Assembly (NCBI RefSeq): GCF_032362555.1
Contig: NC_083527.1
Location: 5,146,001 to 5,210,000 of the forward strand
DNA from: Amyelois transitella
Taxonomy: Eukaryota > Arthropoda > Insecta > Lepidoptera > Pyralidae
Direction: 5' to 3'
DNA length: 64,000 nucleotides
In this document: positions 31,433-42,798 of the stretch, in pieces
Position numbering within the stretch: position 1 is the stretch's first letter
Layout of the letters: each line of letters begins with the position of its first letter
Made by a program: the position numbers and the translations under genes
The notes under the pieces: generated by a model
What the model was told of the DNA's origin: nothing
The model's input: the letters and a program-made list of their open reading frames with translations, nothing else
The model's database searches: none

Positions 31433-32105
31433 AATAAAAATAGGTAAAAAAACTTTTTAATTTAAACGGTTTTATGTTAAACATACATTGCAATGTTTAA
31501 TATAAATGTACTAAAAACCAAAAAATAATAAAATAGATACAGTCATGGGAATTATAAACATATGCATAGAGTAGACTAAAATAAAACCGTGGGGCACGTC
31601 AATTGTCTACAAATTATAGACTTAATGTGCGATAGAAGAATCGTTTAATTCGTCGTTAGGCAGTTGGCCCGCAGACGGTGCGCAAATTACTTACTATTTT
31701 GCTGGCTAGCGAGGAATCGTTTCACTGCTCGTAGTTTGTCTTTAATCGACAAAACTTATGATAAAAGTACTACTCGCTCAACATTATGAAACCCTAAAAC
31801 TCGCTTAATCGAGCTTGCTAACTTGTTTCCACATTCTAGCCCTACTTATCACACGTCCATCGTTGTCGGTTGAACAACTGCCTAATTATAGTGTAACATT
31901 ACAAAACAAACATTTTAATCAACGATTGTAGACAATTGACGTGCCCCACGGTTTTATTTTAGTCTACTCTATGCATATGTTTATAATTCCCATGACTGTA
32001 TCTATTTTATTATTTTTTGGTTTTTAGTACATTTATATTAAACATTGCAATGTATGTTTAACATAAAACCGTTTAAATTAAAAAGTTTTTTTACCTATTT
32101 TTATT
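31433..32105. repeat. Perfect 180-bp inverted repeat with 313-bp spacer
   Basis: The left arm 31433-31612 and right arm 31926-32105 appear identical as inverted copies over 180 bp by direct reading. The spacer 31613-31925 is unique in the window. It resembles a foldback element or a fresh inverted duplication. No matching target duplication was clear at its edges. Confidence 0.9.
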
Positions 32106-32132
32106 AATATTTTCGCTTAATAGCGCCAAGCA

Positions 32133-32146
32133 GGTCACCGGTGACC
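32133..32146. promoter_or_regulatory. PB1 subterminal palindrome, right copy
   Basis: GGTCACCGGTGACC again, 147 bp from the right end of PB1. See the copy at 28078. Confidence 0.6.
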
Positions 32147-32639
32147 TCGTCAGGTTTTTCGAAAATATTTTGAAAACTATCGAACCGATTTCACATTAAA
32201 TTAGATATACATTCATATCTTAATATTCCGCGCCAAATTACATTAAAAAGATTTTTTAAAAATAAAATTATTTCTTATATGGCATCTAACGTGTTAAAAA
32301 TCCCAGACGCATAGATTTATATAAAGTTATAGGACTAAAATTTTACTCTTTAAACCTTTAAAAAATATAAGTAACAATAGGAACACGACTAACATAATCA
32401 AAGCTAGGTAAAACATTTTAAAAAATCTCATTTTTGCAATAATTATCACAGTTTTGGTATCTACCTGTCAATACTAACACGACTAAAATAATCAAACCTA
32501 TATAAAAAAAATCACTATAGGAAATAAGCTGAAAATAATAAAATATTTGCGCTGGTAAAGAAAAGATGGTGCACGCTCAGAATAGACTTTCATTTTTTTT
32601 TCTTATTTTTCTTATTTTAAATTACAAAATGTTTGTTGT

Positions 32640-33000
32640 TTACAAAGGAGTTCGGAAAACTAAGGAGTTCGTAACAAACACTCTCCCCCCCAAATGCAAA
32701 CTGAAACTTAAACTAAAGCTAAGAATTTTGGAATACAGGTGACTGCACCAATTTTCTTGCTGGTCTTCTTAATACTCCGCCTTCAGTGGTTACAATCACA
32801 ATAATTCACTAGTAAACGATGACAAACAAATCTTCACAAGGCTATCCTCATCAATGATTGAAATCTTATTTTGTATATAAGCCAATAACTCGTTGATAAC
32901 AATATTACAGTTAACACACTTTAATCTCGACATTTTCACTTCAATAAGACGCACTCAGAGCGCGCTTCCGGTAACGCACGCGCAGCGGGGGGATGCGCGA
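32640..33000 (-). pseudogene. Internally deleted LTR-retrotransposon remnant
   Basis: On the minus strand a short open frame (32796-32933) begins MSRLKCVNCNIVINELLAY, like the start of a retroelement gag-type ORF. In another frame it is followed by TTEGGVLRRPARKLVQ, resembling the C-terminus of BEL/Pao-type pol. Joining of these two suggests loss of the interior. The terminal repeats were not mapped. Class is tentative. Confidence 0.4.
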
Positions 33001-33323
33001 GCGAGACTGAAACATACATTAATATAAACATACATTTTTACAATAATTGCCAGTACCAATCTATTGTTCACCCAATGTTTTTTTATTTAAGATTTGAAAG
33101 TCTCCGCAAACACTACTGTGGTAACCATTTCCTCCATTAAATCATGAACTATTTTGTTAATTTGTGAATCAATATCTATGGATTTTGTTCTCCTCCGTTT
33201 TTGGGAATGTTCGTGAGAACCTTATTGTTCAATTTTATAATAAGTATTTGCTGCTTCTTCTTTTAATACACTTATCAAATGAAAGAGGGGAGCTCTGTTG
33301 ATCTTTTTATTAAGACGGCTATG

Positions 33324-34945
33324 CTAACCCTCAACAGCATTTGTGGTTCTATGTCGTTGGTTATAACAACAAATAAGATGAATATTTTTGTTTATCCATT
33401 GAGACGTCATATATTTATTAAACTGCTCAGCTTCTGCACTTTTAGGGCCGTTTTCTTGAATATGGAGCCACGCTTTAGGGATGAAAATAAGCGGAAGATG
33501 AGCTATTGCTGAACACATTGATATGTGCTTTCTCCCCTCGTAGGTTCGTGTTAGATTTAAATCTTTTCCTTTCTTCCAAAGAGCTCTCTGATAATGGAAA
33601 AAACATCCAGAAATATGTGCTTCTAGAAAAACTTTACGGAGTGCATTGATAGACGCCATTTCAAAATCAATTTAAAAGTGTGGCGGTTGAAATTAAGGAA
33701 ACGAGTCTGTTAATAATGTAAAAAATAGTTCATACGTTCTTTCAGTTTTATTAGGCAATAAGGCAAATATTATGCTGCCCAGGTCAGCATGTTCCGTATA
33801 CAGCTGATAAAATGGCTTGCATACTGATTTGAATGTCCCATATAAGTAAAAACTGACCAAAGAACTTAGTGATTTCTTACAATTTTTGGAAATGAAAATC
33901 AATATTTTTCAGTGGACCCGCTATCCACAATAAGTTAATTGTTAGCTATCTTTTCTGGAATCACAACATCTTCAAGATTTTGGAATTTAGTTTTCTGTAC
34001 ATTTAAATACTTAAGTCTAGCTCTATACAGACTATCCTTTTTTGTAAAAAAGCTTAGAACTTCATTTACGTAATCATCCACTTTCAAGTGACGTGTTGCT
34101 TTTTCATACAATGAGGGTATAGGTGTAAAAGTTTTTACCACGTTTTTTTTTACATTGGTCTAGTACGATTTCATATTACTCTCCTTTAAAGTTAGGCTGA
34201 CAACAGTGATTAATTTCTTGAGAAATTGCTGTTTTCCCCTTCATTTAAAGTCAATGAACCGTTACACAATTTGGTCGGACACATCCATAAAGAAGTTCCA
34301 TTTTTATAGTTTTTGTTAATGCGGTATCTATGACCAGCTCGCAGCAATATGTTTCCACCACGGTTCGAATTAATAAAATAAATAAAAAAATAATAAAATC
34401 CATTTATTTCAGGCTACTGATAGGCCCATAATACAAGAGAAAATACAAAATCATCCATATTCACATTAAAATCAATCAAGTATGTAATGTACTCCATTTT
34501 AAATCAAATTAATTCACTAACGCATAAAATTTCATTTAGTCAAAATAAATTAATTCATTATACTCGTATTACGTCAAACATCAATTATTATCAAATTTCA
34601 TTAATTACATTTACAAATGTCAAATAGGTACAAATAAACAAATACGCTCTCAAGTTCCTTTGAAACGGTGGACAGGGACATAAAAGTTATGTTACCGCTT
34701 GCTTGAGAACTACTACTTGTGGCATTTTCAAGCTGGTGGCTGTCCCGACTTGACCCTGAGACTTCATTACATGGCTCTACTACAGGCATACACGGTTCAT
34801 CTAAATCTAAAATAATGTAATCTTGACTAGGAGGTAGGATCTTGGTTAGATTTTGAGGATATGTATTTGTAGGCGTACTTAGTACGTGAGAAATTTCATT
34901 TTCATCATCACCCACCAAAATAGCTACTATTTTCTGAAGATCCAT
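33324..34945 (-). pseudogene. Degraded MULE-type transposase with FLYWCH zinc finger
   Basis: Broken pieces on the minus strand, in order: an acidic Ser-rich N-terminal ORF (34945-34601, MDLQKIVAILVGDDENE); a FLYWCH-like finger at about 34370-34220 (RAGHRYRINKNY, SLWMCPTKLCNGSLT); then 34141-33935 (FTPIPSLYEKATRHL) and 33902-33693 (HADLGSIIFALLPNKTERTY). Last is 33659-33324, with CFFHYQRALWKKGKDLNL, typical of the MULE DDE core. Frames change between pieces, so the gene is dead. The assignment rests on the ALWKK block and FLYWCH finger. Confidence 0.7.
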
Positions 34946-35672
34946 GATAAAACATGCAAATCAAACGGATACCTGCAATTAAAAATAGCGTTACGATAAT
35001 TTTAAAAAATATATAAGTAGGTAACTACCAAAAAAAAAATACACGACGCCCGGTGTTTTCACATTCAAAATACTTTTTCATAAATTTCAATGAGCGTGTA
35101 CTGTTTAGACATTGGTTTAAAAGAAAACGATATTGATGACCTCGCAGCTCGACCTACTTATTCATAACTTCAATCATCGTTTATCTAGTATTGCACTAAA
35201 AAACTATCTCCACCCTAATAAATATAATTGAATATTACCCATTTAAAATTATTTTGATATTCAGAAACGGACTTACCATCTCGGTATATTGAACACTTTG
35301 ATATATTTTTGCTGCACCCACAACAATTTAGCACCGTTATAACATGGTAAACGAAATGCAAGTAAACCAGTTTTGACGGGTCACTCAAGCGCATGCACCG
35401 TTATCTCCTATTATCATTGGTTCGACAGTTGCAACTGCAACTGTAATCTTTTGTTTCTTCTTAGCGTTTTTTTTTGAGCCGGGGATCATTAAGATTGGAT
35501 ACTTTTTTTTAGTTTTTTTAAATCCTCCAACTCATTTTTATAAGGAGTTGAAGTAATGACGGCTGTTTTTCCTCTCCGGTATTGCTTCCTCTTTTCAGTC
35601 CGTTGGACCGAAGGGAAAAGGGCAAAATATCACCCGGGGATACATTTTCAAAGCTAGATGTTAGATCGCGGC
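34946..35672. other. No gene seen
   Basis: AT-rich sequence between transposase remnants. It includes a short pyrimidine/purine-rich stretch near 35460-35640 (ccgttggaccgaagggaaaa), but no feature was recognised. Confidence 0.6.
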
Positions 35673-36494
35673 TCACTGCACGAATGGGAGATTTAGAAGC
35701 AAAAAAACATCCAGGTTCAGGGGAGCAGGTGTTTTACTCGTCTCAGGTGTGACTTGCTCGTTACGATCGGTGATAAAATCTATTCTTACTGGAGTGCATG
35801 ATTCTGTTGTAACTTTAGGTCTTGTTGTAACTGCTCCAGCCACGACTGTATCTTCAACGGCCACAACATCCCATATGTTGTGGCCGTTGAAGATACAGTC
35901 GTGGCTACTGTGGTTGAAGGTACAGATGGAACTGCCTCATACTGAGGCCCTTCGGCTTCTGAAACTCTCTGTTGCTCTGCACTAGACGAGTTTTCAATAT
36001 TTTGTATATCAGTAGTTGCAGCAGATATGAAATCGGCATCCGTAAAATTATTTTGATTATACGGCCATATGCCACATTTTCTGAATGCGTTAATTGCTGT
36101 AGACATTGTAGCTGCCTTAATGTATGCATTTCCAAATATTTCACTTTTCTGAAATACAGTTACCACACGCCCTAAGTGTGATCTAAATCAGGCCGAAACA
36201 GCATGGTCATAATATGTACTTAGTGGCCTCATAAATGCAACATCTGCTGGCTGCTTTTTATGTGTGCAGTGCAGGAAAGCAAAGAATTATAACTCCATTT
36301 TTACGTGCCAGATCAATTACTTCCAAATTTTGAGTGTGACTTACATGCCCATCCAGAAACAGCAACACATGATTAGTATGAGTAGCTCCAGAGAATCTGA
36401 TGAACTTTTTGAACCAAGTCAAAAATATTTCAGTAGTTATCCAGCCTCGAGCATTGCAAACACCTTCAGTACCTGGTGGGGCGTGATCTAACAA
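35673..36494 (-). pseudogene. Pogo/Tigger-type transposase fragment
   Basis: The 36494-36258 frame has PPGTEGVCNARGWITTEIFL and LLFLDGHVSHTQNLEVIDLA, the second-Asp region of pogo-like DDE endonucleases. A shifted frame then continues with PADVAFMRPL. The 36166-35786 frame has EIFGNAYIKAATMSTAINAF and KCGIWPYN, the downstream conserved block. The N-terminal HTH and first Asp are missing, and frames are broken. It resembles the intact gene at 45319-47274 in domain order but is a different family. Confidence 0.8.
35838..35906. repeat. 32-bp perfect inverted repeat in the pogo remnant
   Basis: The arm agccacgactgtatcttcaa... (35838-35869) is repeated inverted at 35875-35906 around a 5-bp spacer (cccat). 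One arm is native to the transposase C-terminal linker. The other looks like a snap-back copy. Confidence 0.95.
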
Positions 36495-36633
36495 TTCTGA
36501 CGTCTGTCTGAAGACTTAGTGTGTGTGTTCGCAAACAAACTCCAATTTCTTTCCACAGCTGCTGAACTTGGCGGAACGCTTAGTACTCTATATGCGATAG
36601 TAAATAATTTTTGTTAGATGCGAAACTCTGCCA

Positions 36634-38350
36634 TCACAAATAAGGGGCTACCGTTTCGGTGGTTACCCATGCAGAATGACATTTGGCCAAGTACCCGGTT
36701 TTTGTTCTAAATTCGGCTGTATTTGTCATTATAGCCATAGGATCCTTACCAAGCAATCGCGCGTGGTCATATGTAAAATTGTTGGCCACGGCTTCTTGGT
36801 CATCGTTGAAGCCCGAACCCATAAACTTAGGATCCAATATATTAGCAGCTAAGTGAATTGGTCGAAGGCAAAAGTCCCTCCGTTTTGTAATTGCCTGTGT
36901 AATAACATCTTTTTCGTGGTCTTCAAATATTGTTGAGGAATGAAGTTCATCTTCAACAGACGCTTCTAACTTCATAAACATGGAAGAAACTTCTGAGACT
37001 CTTGCATTATCAGAGTCGGACTTTGTTATTGCATCTGCAATGGGTTTCAAAACTTTAATGATATTCTTCACGAAAATCCATATATCATCGTCAAGTAAAG
37101 CAATCATGAATCATTCTCTATATTTATTTCGTCAGAAACAGCTAGTGCCTTCAAAACTTCTTTACTATAGTCGAAGACTACAGTGATATAGCAACACTGT
37201 TCCATCTTGTTTTGCATTGAAGTTTCAGTGATTGCTTTAAATTTCCGTAAATGTGGTTTGTATTTTTTCAAAATATGATAAAGCTCTGTGTTTATTTTTC
37301 ACATATTTTATAATAATCTTAGTTACCTTGTCAACTGTATTTTTTATTGTAGGCAATTTATCAATATCTTTAAAGATTAAATTTAGAGCATGAGCCACAC
37401 ATTCAACGCAAGCTATGTTCGGATATTTGGTTTGAGTAAGTCTCCATGCTGCTTTCATGTTTTTTGCATTATCAGTGATTAATGCTACAATTTTGGCGGG
37501 CCAAACCTCTTCTATGACTTTTGATATTTCAGAGCTTAAATATTCAGCTGTTTCCTTTTTCACATTCCGGGTTACATACATATTTAAAGAACATGGGTTT
37601 TGGTATAGAAATAATGAAATTTATAACACCTTTCCCGTTAATATTATCCACGCTAATGGATACAGCAGCAGACTTTCATATCTCTTCATCAATCTGATTT
37701 TTAAATCTAGAATATTCTGCGTCCCATAATCTGTTACTCAAACAATATCTTGAAGGTGGTTGATAGTCAGAATTCAGAGACTTTAAAGCCTTTTTCCAGT
37801 ACTTTGATTCAAGTAGACACCTACTAGTGGTGCTCCAAATGCATATAAAGCCCTTGCAATGTCTGCGTCGATATCGTCTTTCTTAATTAGAGCACCGGTG
37901 TTTTCATAGGCTAATTTGTCATTAACGTTACGACGAAGATTCGGTATGATCAAACGAAAATCGCGTATTGTCGTCACAGGAAACCATGTTTGAATTCTCC
38001 GACTCGGAGCCAAAAGATGTACTTGGTTTTGGACTTGGGCATAATGAATCCCTTGAAGCCTGCAGACTTTTTTCTTTAAGCAAATCTTTAGATGACGATT
38101 TTTCGAAATCTTGTTTTTTTATATCACTAGGACACTTTTTACATTTTGTTAAAGGTATGTAACACCATTCGCGTTGCATGCGAATTTCTGTATTCAGTAT
38201 TACAATGAATGAAAAAAAACATGTGGTTTACATGTTTTTTTGGGCCCACACTACCAATAACTTGATACTGGTCCCAAATTGCACCCGCGTGGTTGGGCAT
38301 TTTATCAATCAAATGGCAAAAACAAACGTGACACGCGTGTCTGTTTTTCG
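36634..38350 (-). pseudogene. hAT-superfamily transposase remnant (DUF659-like)
   Basis: Minus-strand fragments in order: IRMQREWCYIPLTKCKKCPS with a Ser-rich linker (38179-37928); DDIDADIARALYAFGAPLV (38013-37783); KIVALITDNAKNMKAAWRLT with CVECVAHALNLIFKDI (37581-37237), the DUF659/hAT core; and KRRDFCLRPIHLAANILDPK with TKTGYLAKCHSAW (37107-36634). Several frame changes and missing parts mean it is inactive. Terminal repeats were not identified. Confidence 0.85.
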
Positions 38351-38399
38351 TAATAGTTCGGAATGCACTGTTGAGTGAGACTATCGTGCCACCGTCTGT

Positions 38400-39360
38400 G
38401 TAGAATGTGTTTCATAAAGGACTTTACTTAATAAAACCACATTAAGATTCAGTTGCATGATGACGCCATCACAAACTGTTTTATTCTATCTCTCTTTACA
38501 ATATACATTGACAATCATAGATAATTAATCATATAACACATATGACCCCCCCCCCTTATGTTCCCCAAATCACTTAACTAAATATTCTAACTTAAATCAA
38601 AATCTTCCAAATAAACTGGTTCCCTAACAACTCGACCTGCGCTAGTGACTACATCATTACTGCCCGCTGTACCAAACTCTACACTTCTTTTAGATACCAC
38701 TGGGTCATCTAACACCACCGGAGTCTCCACTTGGTATACTAACCCACAAACATTCCTCTTTTTTAATATAATTTGTTTTTACTTTTTCTTATGTGTTTCT
38801 CATTTCTCCTGATTAAATTTCCCTTATCATTCATAACTGAACGATCTAGGACCATTTCCGTCTTCCACTTGCCTTAGATTAAAAAAATTATAACTATTGG
38901 CCACTGTGTTATTTTTGGTACCAAAGTGATTGTCCAGATTTTCCTCTAATGCTTTTCCAATTCTTTATCACCCCTAATCCATTGTATACATCCAGCATCT
39001 CGTCTCCTGCACATGATAGGAAAACTGCAATTTTCCTTTCATCCTCTTCTTTTTCCAACTCTGTTGCTACTAAATAAAGGTTGAACATCTGCTTATACTT
39101 TTTCCATGAGTCTCCATCATTTATTGTATGTCTCACAGGCGGATTTATGGATCCTACCATTATTTTTTCCATTTTCTTGTCTTCCACCATCTTTTATTTC
39201 ATAGCACCGCTTAGCCAACCTCAAATTCCACTAACTATGAAGTAGGCATTTTAAAATTACTAAAAATCTTTTCTTTTTGTTTTTTCCTCTAAATACTCCA
39301 CTAAGGATCTTTATTTATATTGTTTTCACCTGACACCATGTTTCATTAATATAGGACTTG
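38400..39360 (-). pseudogene. Internally deleted Ty3/gypsy-like LTR retrotransposon
   Basis: On the minus strand, a PBS-like tggtgtcaggtgaaaa (near 39345) is followed by a gag-like frame at 39190-38909 (SWKKYKQMFNLYLVATELEK, FLSCAGDEMLDVYNGL). Then comes a short tail resembling a pol end (RVVREPVYLEDFDL, about 38640-38590), a polypurine tract (aaggggggggggtcat, near 38545) and probable 3' LTR sequence to about 38400. Protease, RT and integrase are missing. The order of landmarks is good, but the exact LTR limits are not fixed. Confidence 0.5.
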
Positions 39361-39429
39361 GATAACAGGGTTACTATTTTATTATCTTTTCAAGCCACCC
39401 AACTCAAATCTTACCATCATGCACAGACG

Positions 39430-39775
39430 CTCTTTCCTCATAACTACCTCTGGGCACAGAGTTATTCATGATTTTTTTCTTCTCTGAAAGTTTATTATTT
39501 GGCATCCTATTTTGTTCTACTGTTCCCAATGTGTGAATTCCTGATTTAGCTTAAAAAACTACTAATGGCAAAGTGGTAAAAAATTATCAAAGTATATGAA
39601 GTGGTTTTGCTTTCTTAGCACTCCTCGAAGCAAACGAACTACAACATTTCCTGTTGCATCAAGTTCTGGGAGTTTCTCTGTATTCTCTTGTCCAGAATAT
39701 ACCTCAAACATATCCCATCAAATCACAGAGAACATATAATTTGAAGCCCCATTTATGGGAATTATTAGGCAGATA
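39430..39775 (-). pseudogene. piggyBac-type transposase fragment
   Basis: The minus-strand translation has KWGFKLYVLCDLMGYV, a stop, EVYSGQENTEKLPELD-like sequence, then HFIYFDNFFTTLPLVVFLAK and GIHTLGTVEQNRMPNNK. This is the second catalytic Asp region of PGBD-type transposases. It has internal stops and neither flank. It belongs to a family different from PB1, PB2 and PB3. Confidence 0.75.
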
Positions 39776-39860
39776 CTATTTTTAAAAAATGCCCTATTTT
39801 GGTAAAACATGCGAAGAAGGGTAGGACCAAAAATGTAGGATAAGGAATGGACTGTATTTG

Positions 39861-39922
39861 AAAAAGAGAGAAATGAGAGTATGTAGCGTAACCACGTTAC
39901 ATACTCTCATTTCTCTTTTTTT
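39861..39922. repeat. Hairpin with gagaaatgagagtatgta arms
   Basis: The arm gagaaatgagagtatgta is repeated inverted as tacatactctcatttctc with a loop of about 15 bp. It could be the terminus or relic of a small foldback element. Another short inverted repeat, acatacaaaataaa / tttattttgtatgt, lies at 40213-40250. Confidence 0.75.
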
Positions 39923-40604
39923 TTATTTCCGGTTAACCGCCCGGGTCGTATAAATTCCTAATAAAATTTGAGTACGACCTATCATATCATAATCTTTATA
40001 AAAATATATGGAGCAGACTAAACAATACATTTTATGAATTGTGATGTAATTGATAGGGAGTTCAGTGATGTCCAACTCATTGTTTAAATTGTGTGCTTTT
40101 ACCCCTATACTTGTGGTATATGGGTAATTGGACTGTTTCTTTTTTGCGATTTGGTTTTAACGGGTATTGTTTTTTTTTTCTTGTATTAAATGTAGAATAA
40201 CTAAAAAAAGGACATACAAAATAAATTGATTAACATTTATTTTGTATGTGCGAAACATGACCAGCTTCTGTTATATGTGTCAATATGGGTTTGAATTTTC
40301 TTTAAGTTGTTTTATTTCTCTTCTTGGCTGGAGGTGAAATGTTAAAAAAGATTTTATCGACGTGTAATCAGCGTAGCTTTCTAGTAGTTCGCAGTTGATA
40401 GCATTATAACTTTTCCGAGGTTCTGGGTTTACTTCTGTTAGTTTTAAGTTGAAAACTTGTCCGAAATGTCCTAGTGGGTAATATCTCGTTACTGTTGATT
40501 TTCTAAAATACATAGTCTTAGCCTGTACATTTTCTAAAGTATTTCTAACACATTTAGGGGAGAAGGGCCCAAAGCAGGTCACTTAAAGTAAACTATATAA
40601 TAAA
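39923..40604. other. No recognised gene
   Basis: A 100-codon minus-strand open frame at 40582-40280 (start MTCFGPFSPKCVRNTLENVQ) has no recognised domain and is probably not a gene. Its start overlaps gggcccaaagcaggtcactt, which resembles terminal motifs of the pogo element near 44850 and 47700. Confidence 0.5.
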
Positions 40605-41150
40605 CTAGATGAAAACCCGGCTTCGCTCGGGTGAAATGTGACTCATAATAATACTAATTAGGTGCAAAATGTAGTAGATATTATGTGTAGATATTTCTGT
40701 ATGTAGTAGATATTTCTGTGTATGTAGATATTTCTGTAGTCATAGGTTCTCAAGTAATATCAAAGGTATAAGCAGGGTATAGATTCGTATAGCTTCGTTC
40801 ATTGTGTAAACACAATGAATACCTATCTGGTTCCCACATGGCTACCACAAATAATTTCGGCATCAATGACACGTGAAGCTAACGCTCTAACAATAAGGCG
40901 GGTTCCGTTGCACAACCCAATAGTCGGGTTTAAATTTCTCAAAAGCATTACTATACAACCAACTTTTAATTTTAGAATGTGTGGTGGTAGTCCTGCAGGC
41001 GTTATAGAATTTAGGTATTCTACAGGATAGTTTAAAACATCATTATGATCGTCCTCAACCACAGCGTCAGAACTCTCATAAATTTTAAGCAGGCCGGGGA
41101 TTTTTTCGACAACTTGGTCGTTCAATTGAAAACAATCATCGTTTTTTTTG
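40605..41150 (-). pseudogene. Helitron 3' terminus with PIF1-helicase fragment
   Basis: In minus orientation, a helicase fragment at 41125-40823 (SITPAGLPPHILKLKVGCIV, NLNPTIGLCNGTRLIVRALA) is followed by about 200 bp. It then reaches a Helitron-type end: hairpin acccgagcgaagccgggt, then CTAG at 40608-40605, followed by T. The helicase frame is abutted upstream by the Cys-rich exons described separately. Confidence 0.7.
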
Positions 41151-42798
41151 ATATGTTTTCTTTCTCCTCTTCTTCTAAAGAAATAAAATCACTGCTGGCT
41201 GACAGCATTGATTCTTGTTTTTTCTCGTTGTCCGAAGAAACATCATCAGTCAGTGACTGTTCGATTAGCGTCAAATCTTCGTTATCGACCTTAAAGGAGA
41301 AAATACTAATATTAAATAAATATTCAATTAACAATAAGTATTGTGTATTTATGTAGGTATATCCTCACACCTCTATCTAGTAATAAGTATTATTTTTCAT
41401 TTTACTGTACTGTGATCTGCACCAGTAACTTACCTGAAAGTCATCTAATAAGTCTTGGGATTTACAAATTCCAGGTTGTATTGTATTTGTTTGTTTTGGA
41501 AATAGGTGTACATAGTTAGTCCTGGGGGGCTGATGTTCTGTACTACACCTACTTGAATATTTACGTTTCTTCGGTGGTCTGCCCGCCATTTGATATGTTT
41601 TCTTTCTCCTCTTCTTCTAAAGAAATAAAATCACTGCTGGCTGACAGCATTGATTCTTGTTTTTTCTCGTTGTCCGAAGAAACATCATCAGTCAGTGACT
41701 GTTCGATTAGCGTCAACTCTTCGTTATCGACCTTAAAGGAGAAAATACTTATATTAAATAAATATTCAATTAACAATAAGTATTGTGTATTTATGTAGGT
41801 ATATCCTCACACCTCTATCTAGTAATAAGTATTATTTTTCATTTTACTGTACTGTGATCTGCACCAGTAACTTACCTGAAAGTCATCAAATAAGTCTTGG
41901 GATTTACAAATTCCAGGTTGTATTGTATTTGTTTGTTTTGGAAATAGGTTTGAAAGTGCCCGAGCCTTGGTTCTTCTTAACTGCCTAATTGTTTCTAGGC
42001 CACAACATTCACAATAATTGAAATTATCTGCAAAAATATATTATATAATTAATCCATCCATACCTATTATAAAGAGAAAAGATTTGTATTTTTGTATGTT
42101 TGTAACAAATAAACTCAAAAACTACTGGACCGATTTTGATGAAATTTGGTACAAAGATAGAATAGACCTTCAGGACTTACTTTTTATCCTACTGTTGGGC
42201 TTGTATAATAAGAACCAGCCAAGTTCAAGTTGAACTTGTGCATGAAGGGGTCCATTCCATTATCAAGAAAAACGGAAAGAAAGTTGTGTGTTTCTGTATG
42301 TGTTCATGACAACTCAACACAGGCTATGCATGTGATCATTTATTATTATTTGTCGGGTTATAGAGAAAAATATTGAGCAGCTTACCGAGTATAATGTTGT
42401 CGCATTCCACACATCGACTGCACATTTGCATTTGCTTGCAGTTTCTTGCAAATATTTTGTCATTACAAAAATTGCATGTCACTGGAAGTAAATAAGTATA
42501 GTTAGGTACTTATTTTATTTGAAGGCAGAAAATCTTACAATTCACACCTCAGAAAGAAAACATAACAAAATTCACTTAAAAACACAACCTGCCTACATAC
42601 CTACTAAAATACTACTCACCATCTTTACGAAGAGCCCTTCGCTGCATCCACTTTCCACAATTGTGACAATGTTTACCAAATGCAAGGAGATTCGGCTGTT
42701 AACAAAATGATATAGGTATCAACAAAAACAAAAGACTAAACGAAGTCAAAAGACACGACCAATGACAGATTTTATGAAATACTTACGATTTTCGGCAT
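41122..42798 (-). CDS. Cys-rich multi-exon gene-like unit of unknown function
   Basis: Exons 42787-42798, 42620-42695, 42386-42481, 41876-42027 and 41561-41731 join in phase (GT-AG) to an open frame of 168 aa: MPKIPNLLAFGKHCHNCGKW, then TCNFCNDKIF, CKQMQMCSRCVECDNIIL and YCECCG. This gives at least four CxxC-type pairs, probably zinc-binding, then an acidic Ser/Glu-rich tail (SLEEEEKENIS). A 442-bp tandem duplication has copied the last two exons. The downstream set (41434-41589, 41122-41289) has its own ATG with MAGRPPKKRKYSS, a basic NLS/AT-hook-like start, giving 107 aa. I do not recognise the family. Position beside a Helitron end suggests captured host exons, or exons of the element itself. 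The splice sites are good; expression is unknown. Confidence 0.55.
41150..41949. repeat. 442-bp tandem segmental duplication
   Basis: Sequence from gatatgttttctttctcctc to gttttggaaatagg occurs at 41150-41507 and 41592-41949 with only a few differences (for example gtcaaatcttc against gtcaactcttc). Each copy carries two exons of the Cys-rich unit. The spacer 41508-41591 encodes the basic MAGRPPKKRK start. Confidence 0.95.

Larger units (their letters stand above)
28060..32293 (-). mobile_element. PB1: piggyBac-like transposon with intact transposase
   Basis: The ends CACGTTAGCTGCCA (28060) and, inverted, CACGTTAGATGCCA (32293) match at 13 of 14 bases and are directly flanked by TTAA (28056-28059, 32294-32297), the piggyBac-superfamily target. 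Each subterminal region carries the same 14-bp palindrome. The 4234-bp span includes the transposase gene plus secondary material: tandem repeats, a Helitron helicase fragment and a 180-bp inverted repeat between the transposase start and the right end. Confidence 0.9.

Noticed and set aside
32640-33000. Possible endogenous retrovirus with envelope
   Set aside because: Only short gag-like and pol-end-like fragments are seen; no envelope or RT evidence.
40280-40582. 100-codon minus-strand ORF
   Set aside because: No recognisable domain, and it overlaps terminal-repeat-like sequence; kept as unassigned, not as a gene.
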